35,651 nucleotides of DNA from JACPWY01 sp964603655. GTDB lineage: Bacteria; Bdellovibrionota; FAC87; UBA2466. This document shows positions 6,563 through 15,603 of the stretch, in pieces. The stretch covers positions 1-35,651 of the forward strand of contig CAZRVZ010000031.1 of the NCBI GenBank assembly GCA_964603655.1, written 5' to 3'. The position numbers were made by a program, and so were the translations under genes. Under the pieces are notes generated by a model. That model saw only the letters and a program-made list of their open reading frames with translations, had not been told where the DNA came from and searched no databases. Numbering within the stretch: the stretch's first letter is position 1; the number at the start of each line of letters is the position of its first letter.

Positions 6563-9157
6563 ATGTTTGAGGCACTAAACTCCAAAACCCTGATGATGAA
6601 TGAAAGTTACGATCCCCGGGCGCTCGAAGGCAAGTGGCAAGGCGTTTGGGAAAAACAGCGGGTTTTTGAGGCGCCCGATCCCGACAAGGATCCCCTTAAG
6701 AGGCCGAAGTTTTATTGTCTGTGTATGTTTCCCTACCCGAGCGGTGAAATCCACATGGGGCACCTGAGAAACTATTCCATTGGTGATGTGATCAGCCGCT
6801 ATAAGCGCATGCGGGGATTCAATGTGATGCAGCCCATCGGCTGGGATGCCTTTGGATTGCCGGCTGAAAACGCGGCAATCGGTCGAGGAGTTCACCCCCG
6901 GGAGTGGACTCTGAAAAACATCGCCCAGATGCAGACTGATTTGCGGTCCATGGGAATCGCCTACGATTGGACCCGCGAAGTCGCGACCTGCCTTCCGGAG
7001 TATTACCGGTGGGAACAACTCATGTTTCGTAAGTTTTTCGAGAGTGGGCTCGTCTATAAAAAGAAGGGCAATCTAAACTGGTGCGCGCAATGCGAAACGG
7101 TGCTGGCCAATGAACAGGTGCATGAAGGGCGGTGTTGGCGGTGCGACGGCGTGGTTACCGAGCGAGAACTTTCCCAGTGGTATCTCAAGATCACCCAATA
7201 CGCCGATCAGCTACTTCAGGGACACGAGCGTCTTAAGGATAACTGGCCGGAACGCGTGATCGAGATGCAAAAAAATTGGATTGGCGAAAGCAGGGGCTGT
7301 CGCGTTCAATTTACCGTCGACGGGATGGCGGGAAAAAGCGAAGCCAGCGATCGAATAGACGTGTTCACCACCCGGCCCGATACGTTATTCGGCGTGACGT
7401 TTCTGACCGTGGCACCCACCCACCCGCTCTTGCCAAAACTCATGGAAGGCGCACCTTTAATAATTGTGGCTGAGGTTGAGCGGTTAAAACATCAAGGCCA
7501 TTTGCAACGTAGTGGGCAGGGCGGTGTTCAGGGAAAAAGCGACGCCACCGAAAAGAAGGAAGGGGTCTTTACCGGCAAGTTCTGCATTCACCCGCTGACA
7601 CTGGGGAGGATTCCGATCTGGGTGGGTAACTTCGTGGTGATGGAATACGGCACCGGCGCCGTGATGGCCGTGCCGGCGCACGATGAGCGGGATTTTGAAT
7701 TCGCTAAAACGTACGGCCTTCCCGTGAAGACGGTGATTGTGAAAGCGGTGATCGGAAAGGAGGCAACCGAAAAAAAGGTGGGTTCACTTGATCAGGCGTA
7801 CACCGAGCCGGGGTTCCTCGTGGATAGTGGCGAGTTCACGGGGCTCGCCAGCGAAGCGGCTAAACATTCTATCGGCGAGGCATTGAGTCAAAAAGGATTT
7901 GGGACCCCGACGACTCAGTATCGATTGCGGGATTGGGGCATCAGTCGGCAGCGATATTGGGGAACGCCGATTCCCGTAATCAATTGCACGGCGTGCGGCG
8001 TGGTTTTGGTGCCGGAGTCCGAACTGCCCGTGGAATTGCCAAGCGGAGTCGCGTTTACCGGTAAGGGCGGAAACCCACTCGAGCGGGTGGAGAGTTTTTG
8101 GAAGGTGCCTTGCCCCCAGTGCGGCGAGATCGCCAAGCGTGAAACCGACACGATGGACACCTTCGTCGAATCGTCTTGGTACTATGCCCGGTTTACGAGC
8201 CCGCGCTTTACTGGAGGACCGTTCGATAAACAGGCCGCCGATGCCTGGTTGCCGGTGGACTTTTATATCGGTGGTATTGAGCATGCCTGCATGCACCTGC
8301 TCTATTCCCGGTTTTTTCACAGGGTGATGCGCGATTGGGGCTATCTTTCGTCGGATGAGCCGTTTCAAAAGCTCCTGACCCAGGGAATGGTCATCAAGGA
8401 CGGCGCCAAGATGTCCAAGTCGAAGGGAAACGTGGTTTCCCCGAAATCGATTGTCGAAAAATTTGGCGCTGATACCGGGCGCCTCTTCAGCCTGTTTGCG
8501 GCCCCGCCGGAAAAAGATCTGGAATGGAATGAAAAGGGGGTCGAGGGCTGCTTCCGTTTTCTGGGAAGGCTTTGGCGGTTATTTTATCAGTTTCAGGTGG
8601 TGCTAGCGCGCCCCCAGAGCGAGCTCCAGGGTCTGGTGTTTGACGATGCTTTACTGGTGATTCGTCGAAAGACCCACGGGACCATTCGAAAAATCACGAG
8701 CGATTTAGAGGAAGCCAAATTTAACACCGCACTGGCCGCTTCGATGGAGCTGGTGAACGAGATTTATGGTCTACTGAGCACAGTGCCCAAGGCGTTTGAA
8801 ACACCCGCCGGGGAGTTCGTTATCCGAGAAGCGATGGTATCGATGACGCTCTGTTTGTCCCCGTTTGCACCGCATCTTTGTGAAGAGCTTTGGGCGGTTC
8901 AGGGACGCGCGGGCCTGGTTTGCGTGCAGCCGTGGCCCGTTGCCGATAGCGCGCTCTTGACCGAGGATTCGTTTCTCCTGGTGGTGCAGGTGAATGGAAA
9001 GGTGCGTGACAGGCTTTCGATTCCCAAGGGGACTGAAAAGGCCGCTATCGAAAAACAGGTTTTGGCTCTGCCGAAGATCAAAGTTTTTATCGATGGTAAA
9101 GTGGTGAAACAGTTTGTGTATGTTCCGGAGCGGATTGCCAATGTCGTTGTGGGGTAA
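6563..9157 (+). CDS. leuS: Leucyl-tRNA synthetase
   Basis: 864 residues, the usual length for bacterial LeuRS, which charges tRNA-Leu with leucine in the cytoplasm. Class I motifs are visible: FPYPSGEIHMGHLRNYSIGD around residues 57-76 (HMGH for HIGH) and KMSKSKGN at about 616. The CP1 editing domain is intact, with TTRPDTLFGVTF and GTGAVMAVPAHDERD. A zinc-finger-like CAQCE...CWRC lies near 180. The anticodon-binding domain follows KMSKS and the C-terminal domain has VQVNGKVRDRL. The start is uncertain: ATG 6563 is the most upstream; ATG 6596 or 6599 would give the commoner N-terminus M(M)NESYDPRALEGKWQ. No strong Shine-Dalgarno is seen for any. lptE overlaps its 3' end. Confidence 0.97.
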   Translation: MFEALNSKTLMMNESYDPRALEGKWQGVWEKQRVFEAPDPDKDPLKRPKFYCLCMFPYPSGEIHMGHLRNYSIGDVISRYKRMRGFNVMQPIGWDAFGLPAENAAIGRGVHPREWTLKNIAQMQTDLRSMGIAYDWTREVATCLPEYYRWEQLMFRKFFESGLVYKKKGNLNWCAQCETVLANEQVHEGRCWRCDGVVTERELSQWYLKITQYADQLLQGHERLKDNWPERVIEMQKNWIGESRGCRVQFTVDGMAGKSEASDRIDVFTTRPDTLFGVTFLTVAPTHPLLPKLMEGAPLIIVAEVERLKHQGHLQRSGQGGVQGKSDATEKKEGVFTGKFCIHPLTLGRIPIWVGNFVVMEYGTGAVMAVPAHDERDFEFAKTYGLPVKTVIVKAVIGKEATEKKVGSLDQAYTEPGFLVDSGEFTGLASEAAKHSIGEALSQKGFGTPTTQYRLRDWGISRQRYWGTPIPVINCTACGVVLVPESELPVELPSGVAFTGKGGNPLERVESFWKVPCPQCGEIAKRETDTMDTFVESSWYYARFTSPRFTGGPFDKQAADAWLPVDFYIGGIEHACMHLLYSRFFHRVMRDWGYLSSDEPFQKLLTQGMVIKDGAKMSKSKGNVVSPKSIVEKFGADTGRLFSLFAAPPEKDLEWNEKGVEGCFRFLGRLWRLFYQFQVVLARPQSELQGLVFDDALLVIRRKTHGTIRKITSDLEEAKFNTALAASMELVNEIYGLLSTVPKAFETPAGEFVIREAMVSMTLCLSPFAPHLCEELWAVQGRAGLVCVQPWPVADSALLTEDSFLLVVQVNGKVRDRLSIPKGTEKAAIEKQVLALPKIKVFIDGKVVKQFVYVPERIANVVVG

Positions 9158-9794
9158 GCGAAATAGATCATTCTGGTGGGGGCTAATAACTGTTGCACCG
9201 GTGTGTCGCATGGTGTCTCTCATGGTGTGCCTCGTGCTGTTCCTAACGGTATCCGGCTGCGGCTATACGCTTAACCACCGTCTGAAATCGTCTTTTACCG
9301 ATACGCGAGGTATTTTCGTGCCGATGTTTACGAATAACACAGATGAGCTGGGAGCGGAGCGTGCGTTCACCAACGCTTTGATTCACGAGCTGCTGTGTCA
9401 CCGGGAGATTGTGCTGAAATCCACCCGGGGTCAGGGACTCGAGCTCTTGGGCGAGGTGGCTTCTATTCAATATGGCCCGTCCGCCTTTACGGAACCGGGA
9501 TTTCAAGGTTTGAGAGAGTTCAAACGAATTCCGAGCGAGTACGGGGTGCGCGTGAATATCTCTCTTAGGTTGATGGACACCGCAAACGGCTCGGTTTTGT
9601 GGTCAAACTCTTTTTCTGGGTTCAGGCGCGTGAATGTGCTTGATGTCCTCAATGCCGATGTTTCGAGAACTTATGATTATCAGGCGCCGAGCAGCATTGG
9701 TGGGAACACTCAGTCGATCATTCATTCAGTGTACAGCGACATTGCGGCGGATATCATGCGCAATGTTTATGACAGTTTGGTGGAACAACTTTAA
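9141..9794 (+). CDS. lptE: LptE-type outer-membrane lipoprotein (LPS assembly)
   Basis: 217 residues. LptE plugs the LptD barrel that inserts lipopolysaccharide in the outer membrane. The N-terminus has a basic stretch, a hydrophobic run and the lipobox LTVSGCGYTL, with Cys at about residue 36. GCGYTL immediately after the signal is the hallmark of LptE and relatives. The body contains IFVPMFTNNTDELGAERAFTNALIHEL and the RVNISLRLMD/VLWSNSFSG beta strands of the family. Position between leuS and holA is the classical context (leuS-lptE-holA). The ATG at 9141, with GGAG about 10 nt upstream, overlaps leuS by 17 nt; ATG 9210 would give a shorter signal peptide starting MVSLMVCLVLF. It ends 1 nt into holA. 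Confidence 0.8.
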   Translation: MSLWGKRNRSFWWGLITVAPVCRMVSLMVCLVLFLTVSGCGYTLNHRLKSSFTDTRGIFVPMFTNNTDELGAERAFTNALIHELLCHREIVLKSTRGQGLELLGEVASIQYGPSAFTEPGFQGLREFKRIPSEYGVRVNISLRLMDTANGSVLWSNSFSGFRRVNVLDVLNADVSRTYDYQAPSSIGGNTQSIIHSVYSDIAADIMRNVYDSLVEQL

Positions 9795-10798
9795 TGATCA
9801 CGGCCCAGCAGGTTTATCGGAATTTGGAGCGCGGGGACGCAAATCCCATTTGTTTGGTCGTGGGTGAGGAGCCGTTTCAGGCGACGGATATCGAATCGCG
9901 GTTTCGTCGGGTATTTATTCGGACGGATTCGGAGCGTCAGTTTAATCTCGAGATCTGGGATGGGGACCATCTGGACGCCAGTCGCCTTCTCAATTCGCTC
10001 GAAACAATGCCAGGTCTGTTTGCCGAGGCGAACTCCAAGCGTCTGATAATCCTCAAACAGTTTGAGCGCGCCCCTGCGGCCGCGCTGGAGGTGCTTGAGA
10101 CCTATTGCAAGAATCCGTCGCCGGATTCTCAATTACTGATCTTTGCGGCGAAAGCGGACCGCCGTCGCGGTTTGTATAAGTGTCTCGAATCCAAGGCGGA
10201 TTGGATCGAGATTAACGAGCCCTATGAGAGGGAGTGGCCCAAATGGCAGAGCTTTTTCGAGCGTAAGTGCGGGCGTCGAATCGATCTGGATGCGTGGGAG
10301 ATGCTCGTAACATCTAGTCGCTCGCTATCACTGGTGTGGGCCGAGGTCGAGAAGCTCGTCGTGTATATCGGTGATGGCGCCGTCATTGGCAAGATCGACG
10401 TGCTGGCTTTCGCGGGCGGGGCGATGGGTGTCGACATTTTTGCCTTTGTCGATGACGTCGTTCATGGCCGCCAGCGTTCGGCAATGGAGAAGCTGCATCA
10501 CCTGCTTCTATCGGGGGAGAGCGAAATTAAATTATTATCGCTTCTGGTGCGCCAATTCCGCCATCTCGATCAGGTGAAGCGTCTGATAAGGGCCGGGGTT
10601 GTCGATCTCCAGATAATTGCCAGCCAGGTCGGTATCCATCGTTACGGCGTGCAATCCCTGATTCAGAACGCGAAACGGTTTTCCGACGCTGAGATCCAGC
10701 GCTGTTTTTTCCTACTCTCCGAGGCGGACTATCGCATGAAGCTCGGGGGCGGCGGGCTATTCGAAAATTTTCTGACGGGCTACTTTCGCGAAGCGTGA
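9794..10798 (+). CDS. holA: DNA polymerase III subunit delta
   Basis: 334 residues, typical for HolA, the clamp-loader subunit that opens the beta clamp. Recognisable features are LVVGEEPF at the start of the AAA+-like domain (no Walker A, as usual for delta), SLETMPGLFAEANSKRLIIL, then LLIFAAKADRRRGLYKCLE, and the C-terminal collar domain with EIKLLSLLVRQFRHLDQVKRLI and LSEADYRMKLGGG. Its ATG overlaps the lptE stop codon (TAATG), so translation is probably coupled. Last gene of the leuS-lptE-holA string. Confidence 0.92.
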   Translation: MITAQQVYRNLERGDANPICLVVGEEPFQATDIESRFRRVFIRTDSERQFNLEIWDGDHLDASRLLNSLETMPGLFAEANSKRLIILKQFERAPAAALEVLETYCKNPSPDSQLLIFAAKADRRRGLYKCLESKADWIEINEPYEREWPKWQSFFERKCGRRIDLDAWEMLVTSSRSLSLVWAEVEKLVVYIGDGAVIGKIDVLAFAGGAMGVDIFAFVDDVVHGRQRSAMEKLHHLLLSGESEIKLLSLLVRQFRHLDQVKRLIRAGVVDLQIIASQVGIHRYGVQSLIQNAKRFSDAEIQRCFFLLSEADYRMKLGGGGLFENFLTGYFREA

Positions 10799-10832
10799 TC
10801 GGCTATTAGCAGAGCGGTTTTAGGGTGAGCCC

Positions 10833-11537
10833 TTAACGTTGACCGCAACGGCCGCTGCGGCAGCGAGAGCGCTGGTCGACGACGACGGCGCCGTCTGTGT
10901 CCTCAAATGTCGGCTCGCTGCGCACTAAAATCGCGTTGCTCGTCGTGTCCTTGCAGACGAACGGCTGGCGGTCCACGACACGCCCGACACCTTCAATTTG
11001 CAGGCATAGCGATTGGCGTGCGTGGCAGAGCGAGGGGCCGCTCGTCGAAAATGGGACGATCGCAAGGGAACCGTCACGGGGAACCCAACACAGAACTCTG
11101 GATGCCGATACGGACCCGCCACAATTCAATCGACAAAATTCTGAAAGTGGAAGTCCCTGATCGTCCTGAGTGAACTCGGTCGGCTGTCCTTGGAGATCCA
11201 CGACGACCGGCCGAACGCCCAACACCTGATTCGCTGATATCCCATGGCGAGAATCGAAGTGGCGTGGGTCGAAGGATTGGTTGCGGGGATAAAACCCCGT
11301 CTGAGCGGCAAACGGCAGATTGACCGGGGCAATAAGCAACTCATTGATGAATGAACGCCCGAATAACCGACTCTTGGCCGTCAAAAGAAACGACAGTCTG
11401 GGATCCGCCAGAGAAATAAATCGGGATCTCCTGCGGCGAGCAGCCTCGGCCTCTTGCAGAGTGACCACAAGCGATAGGAGCGTGAATACGGTGAACACCC
11501 ACTGTGCGCGTCTACTTTTCAACATCTGCGACGTCAT
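10833..11537 (-). CDS. Secreted Cys/Arg-rich hypothetical protein
   Basis: 234 residues from the ATG at 11537, with GAGG 6 nt upstream. A signal peptide is clear: MTSQMLKSRRAQWVFTVFTL, a hydrophobic core, cut after AEA, followed at once by a basic cluster ARRRRSR. The mature part contains seven or eight cysteines in the C-terminal half (FCRLNCGG, VLCWVP, SLCHARQSLC, FVCKD, RCRSGRC), suggesting disulfide bonds in the periplasm or outside. It ends in an Arg/Gln-rich tail. No family recognised. It is convergent with holA and upstream of nothing on its own strand, so probably monocistronic. Confidence 0.7.
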   Translation of the reverse strand: MTSQMLKSRRAQWVFTVFTLLSLVVTLQEAEAARRRRSRFISLADPRLSFLLTAKSRLFGRSFINELLIAPVNLPFAAQTGFYPRNQSFDPRHFDSRHGISANQVLGVRPVVVDLQGQPTEFTQDDQGLPLSEFCRLNCGGSVSASRVLCWVPRDGSLAIVPFSTSGPSLCHARQSLCLQIEGVGRVVDRQPFVCKDTTSNAILVRSEPTFEDTDGAVVVDQRSRCRSGRCGQR

Positions 11538-11671
11538 CTACAACCTCGTTTTCCGCAGTCCGCAACCCCTGTACTGACGCTAATGCAATGAGTGTGCCGT
11601 ACCCCGCTAGCCCTCTTTCAATCCCCTAGACCGGTGCTACGATTTTACTGTGAATCGGGACAAAATAAAAC

Positions 11672-12604
11672 TCACGGGTGGGGTACTGAAACGGGTTCGG
11701 GATCAGAATTAGAAGGCGCCTCTGGTGGCCCGCCGACATTACCCAACGGTTCCACCGCCCCAAAGGGCGTACTATCCCCAGCCCCGGAATGTTCGGCCTC
11801 TGTCGCCTCATCTTCAAGGGGTTCGGGCGAGATTGTCTCCGGATTTTCTCCCCATAGGCTTTCCCGCAGAGCGGCTTCGTGCGCCCCATCCTCGAGGTAG
11901 CCCATTTTGTTCATCACCTTGAGTATCTGTTCGATGCGTTTTCGGGAAAAAGCGGTCAGCTCCTTTTTCTTGAAGTAGACGTAATACTTTTCAGGGGCCG
12001 GAAGCAGCATCGCTAGAAATGCCGACTCGCGCGCCGTTAGTGACGATGGGTCCGCGCCAAAATAATGGTGGGCGGCCTGGCCGATGCCGTAAAGACCGGG
12101 GCCCCACTGGGCCATATTGAGGTAGAAGCAAAGTATTTCCGATTTCGATAGCTTCTTGTCGAGCTCCCAGGCCCAGAGGATCTCCCTGAATTTTCGCCAC
12201 AGTGTTTTTTCCTGGGAAAGGTAGACGTTTTTGACGAGCTGCTGGGTCAGCGTACTGGCGCCGCGAGCCCAACGCTTTTCCTTGAGATCTTTTTTCAGGG
12301 ATTCCTTGAGCTCGTGAAAATCTACCCCGGAGTGTCCAAAAAAACTCGTGTCTTCGGAAGAGATGACCGCGCCGATCAGCTGATTTGAAATCGCATCGAG
12401 TCCAATCCAGGAAGGGGTGTCGGGGCCGACATCGCGATATCCGACAATCTCTCCTTTTTTACGGATTGCCACGGACGCCTTATGGCGGAGCTTTTCGAAA
12501 TTGGGCGTGTAGCTGAACGTTTGAATGCAGACTCCGATACCGGCGAGCACTGTCAGAATCGTAGCGACGGTCAACGCAAGGAGTATCCGGCTGTTCTTTT
12601 CCAT
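11672..12604 (-). CDS. mtgA: Monofunctional peptidoglycan glycosyltransferase
   Basis: 310 residues, GT51 family, polymerising lipid II into glycan strands at the periplasmic face of the inner membrane. One membrane anchor spans residues 7-29. Catalytic motif 1 is SSEDTSFFGHSGVD (Glu84); motif 2 is RGASTLTQQLVKN; then KFREILWAWELDKKLSKSEIL and NMAQWGPGLYGIGQAA follow. No transpeptidase domain, so it is monofunctional. An unusual Pro/Glu/Ser-rich low-complexity tail of about 55 residues follows the catalytic domain; common MtgA proteins end near 240. Divergent from uvrA with 66 bp between starts. Confidence 0.9.
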   Translation of the reverse strand: MEKNSRILLALTVATILTVLAGIGVCIQTFSYTPNFEKLRHKASVAIRKKGEIVGYRDVGPDTPSWIGLDAISNQLIGAVISSEDTSFFGHSGVDFHELKESLKKDLKEKRWARGASTLTQQLVKNVYLSQEKTLWRKFREILWAWELDKKLSKSEILCFYLNMAQWGPGLYGIGQAAHHYFGADPSSLTARESAFLAMLLPAPEKYYVYFKKKELTAFSRKRIEQILKVMNKMGYLEDGAHEAALRESLWGENPETISPEPLEDEATEAEHSGAGDSTPFGAVEPLGNVGGPPEAPSNSDPEPVSVPHP

Positions 12605-12670
12605 GGCAAGCTATGCTACCAAATTGCAAGGGACAATGGCAGGCCATTACCGCAGATAGTGCCAAAGATA

Positions 12671-15502
12671 ATGACACAGATTATGCCATCTATAATCTTA
12701 CGGGGAATTCGTCAGAACAACCTCAAGAACATCACTTTGAGCGTGCCGCTGGGTACTTCGGTTGTGATCACTGGCCCCAGCGGTTCCGGAAAGTCATCGC
12801 TCGCATTCGAGACGATACACGCCGAAGGCCAGCGCCGGTACATGCAGTCTCTGTCTACGTACGCCAGGCAGTTTTTGGAAAAATTTCAGGCGCCTCTCGC
12901 TGACTCGATTCATAATATTCCCCCGACCATAGCACTCGAGCAGATCAACCCGGTCCGCAATTCTCGCGCGACGGTCGCCACCACCACTGAGATTTACGAT
13001 TACTTGCGGCTTTTGTACGCGAAGGTGGGGATCGAATACTGCGAGCACTGCAATCTCCCCATGGAGCGGCTCGGTTTTGCAGAAATTTTCGAGCGCATCC
13101 GGAATGCCTCGGCCGGTCGGGCCGTTCTGGTGACGGCCGAGCAGGTCCTTCCGGAGAAAGCTAGTGTGCGCCAGGATGTTCTGGCCGAAATGTTGCGTGC
13201 CGGATTTTCCCGGATTCTGGTGGAAGGAAAGGTCGCAAGCATCGAGGATGCCATGCACCCGGCCAATCAGCCCGGTAAGTTTGCCATTAAGCACCGGGCC
13301 GGTTCTACCTACCTTATCATCGATAGAATTCGGATTTCGGGAGTCGGCGAGTCTCTGCAAACGCGAGTGACCGAATCGTTGCGATCGGCGATGGATCTCG
13401 GCCGGGGAGTTGCCGTTCTCTTTGCCGACAACGACGGCCGGTTCGAGCGCATGGGAGACTATACACTGAGGAACCGGTGCCCCAAGTGTGGCGAGTTTTC
13501 GGATGAAAAGTCGGCTATCAGTTTCTCGTTCAACAGTCCTGTGGGTGCGTGTGCTTACTGCAAGGGGTTTGGCAACACGCTCGAGGTGGATCCCGAGCTA
13601 ATTGTTCCAAACGGTAATCTGAGTCTTGCGCGCGGCGCGATCGATCCCTTTACGAAACCCAGCATGTCGCGCTGGCAAAAAAAGCTGCTCGATTTCGCCA
13701 AAACGGCTCGTATCGATGCGGATCTCCCTTATCGCGAACTGCCGGAGAGTTCCAAGAAACTCGTGTTCGAGGGTAACAAGAAGTTTAGTGGCGTTAAGGG
13801 TGTGTTTAAGGCATTGGAGAAGGATAAGTACAAGTTGCAGATACGCGTCTTTATCAGCCGTTACACGTCTCCTTTTTTGTGCGGCCACTGCAAGGGTGCC
13901 CGGCTAAACACGACGGCACTCAGGGTTCGGCTGAGTGAGCTGAGTATCGCTCAGGTGTGCGACCTTACACTGGGGGATTGCCAACGCTTTTTGTCCGGTC
14001 TTGCCCTAACCGATCGCCAAAATAAGATTTCGGAAAACATCCTGTCCCAACTCCAGCGTCGACTGGAAACACTATGTACGGTCGGGCTTTCCTACCTCAC
14101 GCTGTCTCGCATGACGCGGTCGTTGTCGGGTGGGGAGTACCAAAGAATTTTGCTGGCCACCCAGTTGAGTCAGGGACTCACCGATACCCTTTATGTCCTG
14201 GATGAGCCGAGCATCGGACTCCACCCTCGCGACACCGAGCGCCTCATGCGCGTTCTGGATAAATTGCTGGAACTCGGCAATAGCCTCGTGGTCGTCGAGC
14301 ACGATCCGGAAATGATCGAGTGGGCCCGAGAGGTTATTGAGCTCGGACCCGGGAGTGGCACTCGAGGTGGGCACGTCGTCTTTAACGGGAAGCTCGGTGA
14401 GTTTCTGGAATCTGGGGTGCGATCGGCCAAGGCGGTAAAGGGCTGGCGCACGGAATGCGCAAATCAATTATTTCGGGGCGAGACGTTCGTAATGGATGAT
14501 GCGCTCGAAATTCGGGGGGCGTGCGGCAACAATCTGAAGCACGTCGATGTCAAGATTCCGCTCAAAAGACTGGTAGCCGTAACCGGCGTCTCGGGATCGG
14601 GAAAGAGTACGCTGATTGTGGATACGATCTTTCAGGCATTGACGAAAGTCTTCACGGGTAGAGCTGAAAAAATTGAAAAATTCGAATCGATCAGCGGTGT
14701 CGAGAATATTTCCGGGGTTGAGCTGGTGGATCAGTCTCCCATCGGAAAGACCAGTCGCAGTAATCCCATTACCTTCGTAAAGGGTTTCGACGAGATCCGA
14801 AGCGTCTTTGCCGGCACACCCCAGGCCGTTTCTCGTGGGCTCACCCCCGGCCACTTCTCCTTTAATGTGGTGGGGGGCCGTTGCGATGCGTGTGACGGGG
14901 AAGGCCGGATCCGGATAGATATGGTGTTCATGGAGGATGTCTGGATTCCATGCGATACATGCAATCAGAAAAGGTTCAAGCCCAATGTGCTCGCTGTCCG
15001 CTACCGTGGTAAAAATATCGATGATGTGCTGCGAATGACTATCGATGAAGCCCACGAATTTTTTTCCGGCTACCCGAGCCTTCGGACGAAGTTGTCACTG
15101 ATGGCGCAGGTGGGGCTGGGTTATCTTCAACTGGGTCAGCCCGGCTTCTCATTGTCGGGGGGCGAGGCGCAGCGACTCAAGATTGCGCGCGAGTTGGCCA
15201 ATGCTTCCTGGTCGGGTAGCCGCACACTATTTATTTTGGACGAGCCGACTACGGGACTGCATTTCGACGAGGTCACCAAACTCATTTATGTTTTGCGAAG
15301 ACTCGTCCATGCGGGGAATTCGGTTGTCGTAATCGAGCATAATCTGCAATTGATCTGCTCGGCCGATTACCTCATCGATCTGGGACCAGACGGCGGAACC
15401 GGCGGTGGACATCTCGTCGCCAGCGGAACGCCCCGGGAAGTGGCCCGTTCCGGGGTGCCCCACACTGCCGCCATTCTCGCCACTCTTCTTCTCCAAAAAT
15501 AG
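12671..15502 (+). CDS. uvrA: UvrABC excinuclease subunit A
   Basis: 943 residues, the normal UvrA length, if translation starts at ATG 12671; the open frame reaches to 12482 but that part overlaps mtgA antisense and has no UvrA similarity. UvrA recognises bulky DNA lesions with UvrB in nucleotide excision repair. Two ABC modules are visible: Walker A GPSGSGKSS (35-43) and GVSGSGKST (about 639), signatures LSGGEYQRI and LSGGEAQRL, Walker B LDEPSIGLHP and LDEPTTGLH. The zinc modules are CPKC...CAYC and CDAC...CDTC, plus CEHC in the first insertion. ATG 12683 is an alternative start. No strong Shine-Dalgarno is seen. Confidence 0.95.
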   Translation: MTQIMPSIILRGIRQNNLKNITLSVPLGTSVVITGPSGSGKSSLAFETIHAEGQRRYMQSLSTYARQFLEKFQAPLADSIHNIPPTIALEQINPVRNSRATVATTTEIYDYLRLLYAKVGIEYCEHCNLPMERLGFAEIFERIRNASAGRAVLVTAEQVLPEKASVRQDVLAEMLRAGFSRILVEGKVASIEDAMHPANQPGKFAIKHRAGSTYLIIDRIRISGVGESLQTRVTESLRSAMDLGRGVAVLFADNDGRFERMGDYTLRNRCPKCGEFSDEKSAISFSFNSPVGACAYCKGFGNTLEVDPELIVPNGNLSLARGAIDPFTKPSMSRWQKKLLDFAKTARIDADLPYRELPESSKKLVFEGNKKFSGVKGVFKALEKDKYKLQIRVFISRYTSPFLCGHCKGARLNTTALRVRLSELSIAQVCDLTLGDCQRFLSGLALTDRQNKISENILSQLQRRLETLCTVGLSYLTLSRMTRSLSGGEYQRILLATQLSQGLTDTLYVLDEPSIGLHPRDTERLMRVLDKLLELGNSLVVVEHDPEMIEWAREVIELGPGSGTRGGHVVFNGKLGEFLESGVRSAKAVKGWRTECANQLFRGETFVMDDALEIRGACGNNLKHVDVKIPLKRLVAVTGVSGSGKSTLIVDTIFQALTKVFTGRAEKIEKFESISGVENISGVELVDQSPIGKTSRSNPITFVKGFDEIRSVFAGTPQAVSRGLTPGHFSFNVVGGRCDACDGEGRIRIDMVFMEDVWIPCDTCNQKRFKPNVLAVRYRGKNIDDVLRMTIDEAHEFFSGYPSLRTKLSLMAQVGLGYLQLGQPGFSLSGGEAQRLKIARELANASWSGSRTLFILDEPTTGLHFDEVTKLIYVLRRLVHAGNSVVVIEHNLQLICSADYLIDLGPDGGTGGGHLVASGTPREVARSGVPHTAAILATLLLQK

Positions 15503-15516
15503 ATGACGCGGTCCTG

Positions 15517-15557
15517 AAAGGTACCGGGTACCTTTTGGTAGGGTACCTTTTGGTACC
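15517..15557. repeat. GGTACC-rich tandem/palindromic repeat after uvrA
   Basis: AAAGGTACC (15517-15525) and GGTACCTTT (15527-15535) are 9-bp inverted repeats around one base. GGGTACCTTTTGGTA then occurs twice in exact tandem (15526-15540, 15541-15555), and the block ends in another GGTACC. Four GGTACC hexamers occur within 38 bp. No U-run follows, so it is not a typical intrinsic terminator. It could be a copy of a dispersed intergenic repeat or a protein-binding array. Confidence 0.7.
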
Positions 15558-15603
15558 ATTTGAGGGCCGGGGTGTGGTAAATTATTCGAACTTCAAACAC
15601 ACC

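Noticed and set aside
10799..10832. AGGGTGAGCCCT hairpin after holA as intrinsic terminator
   Set aside because: Only a 4-bp stem and no T-run; too weak to call.
12482..12670. N-terminal 63-codon extension of uvrA
   Set aside because: It lies antisense to the mtgA start, has no UvrA similarity, and UvrA has normal length from ATG 12671.
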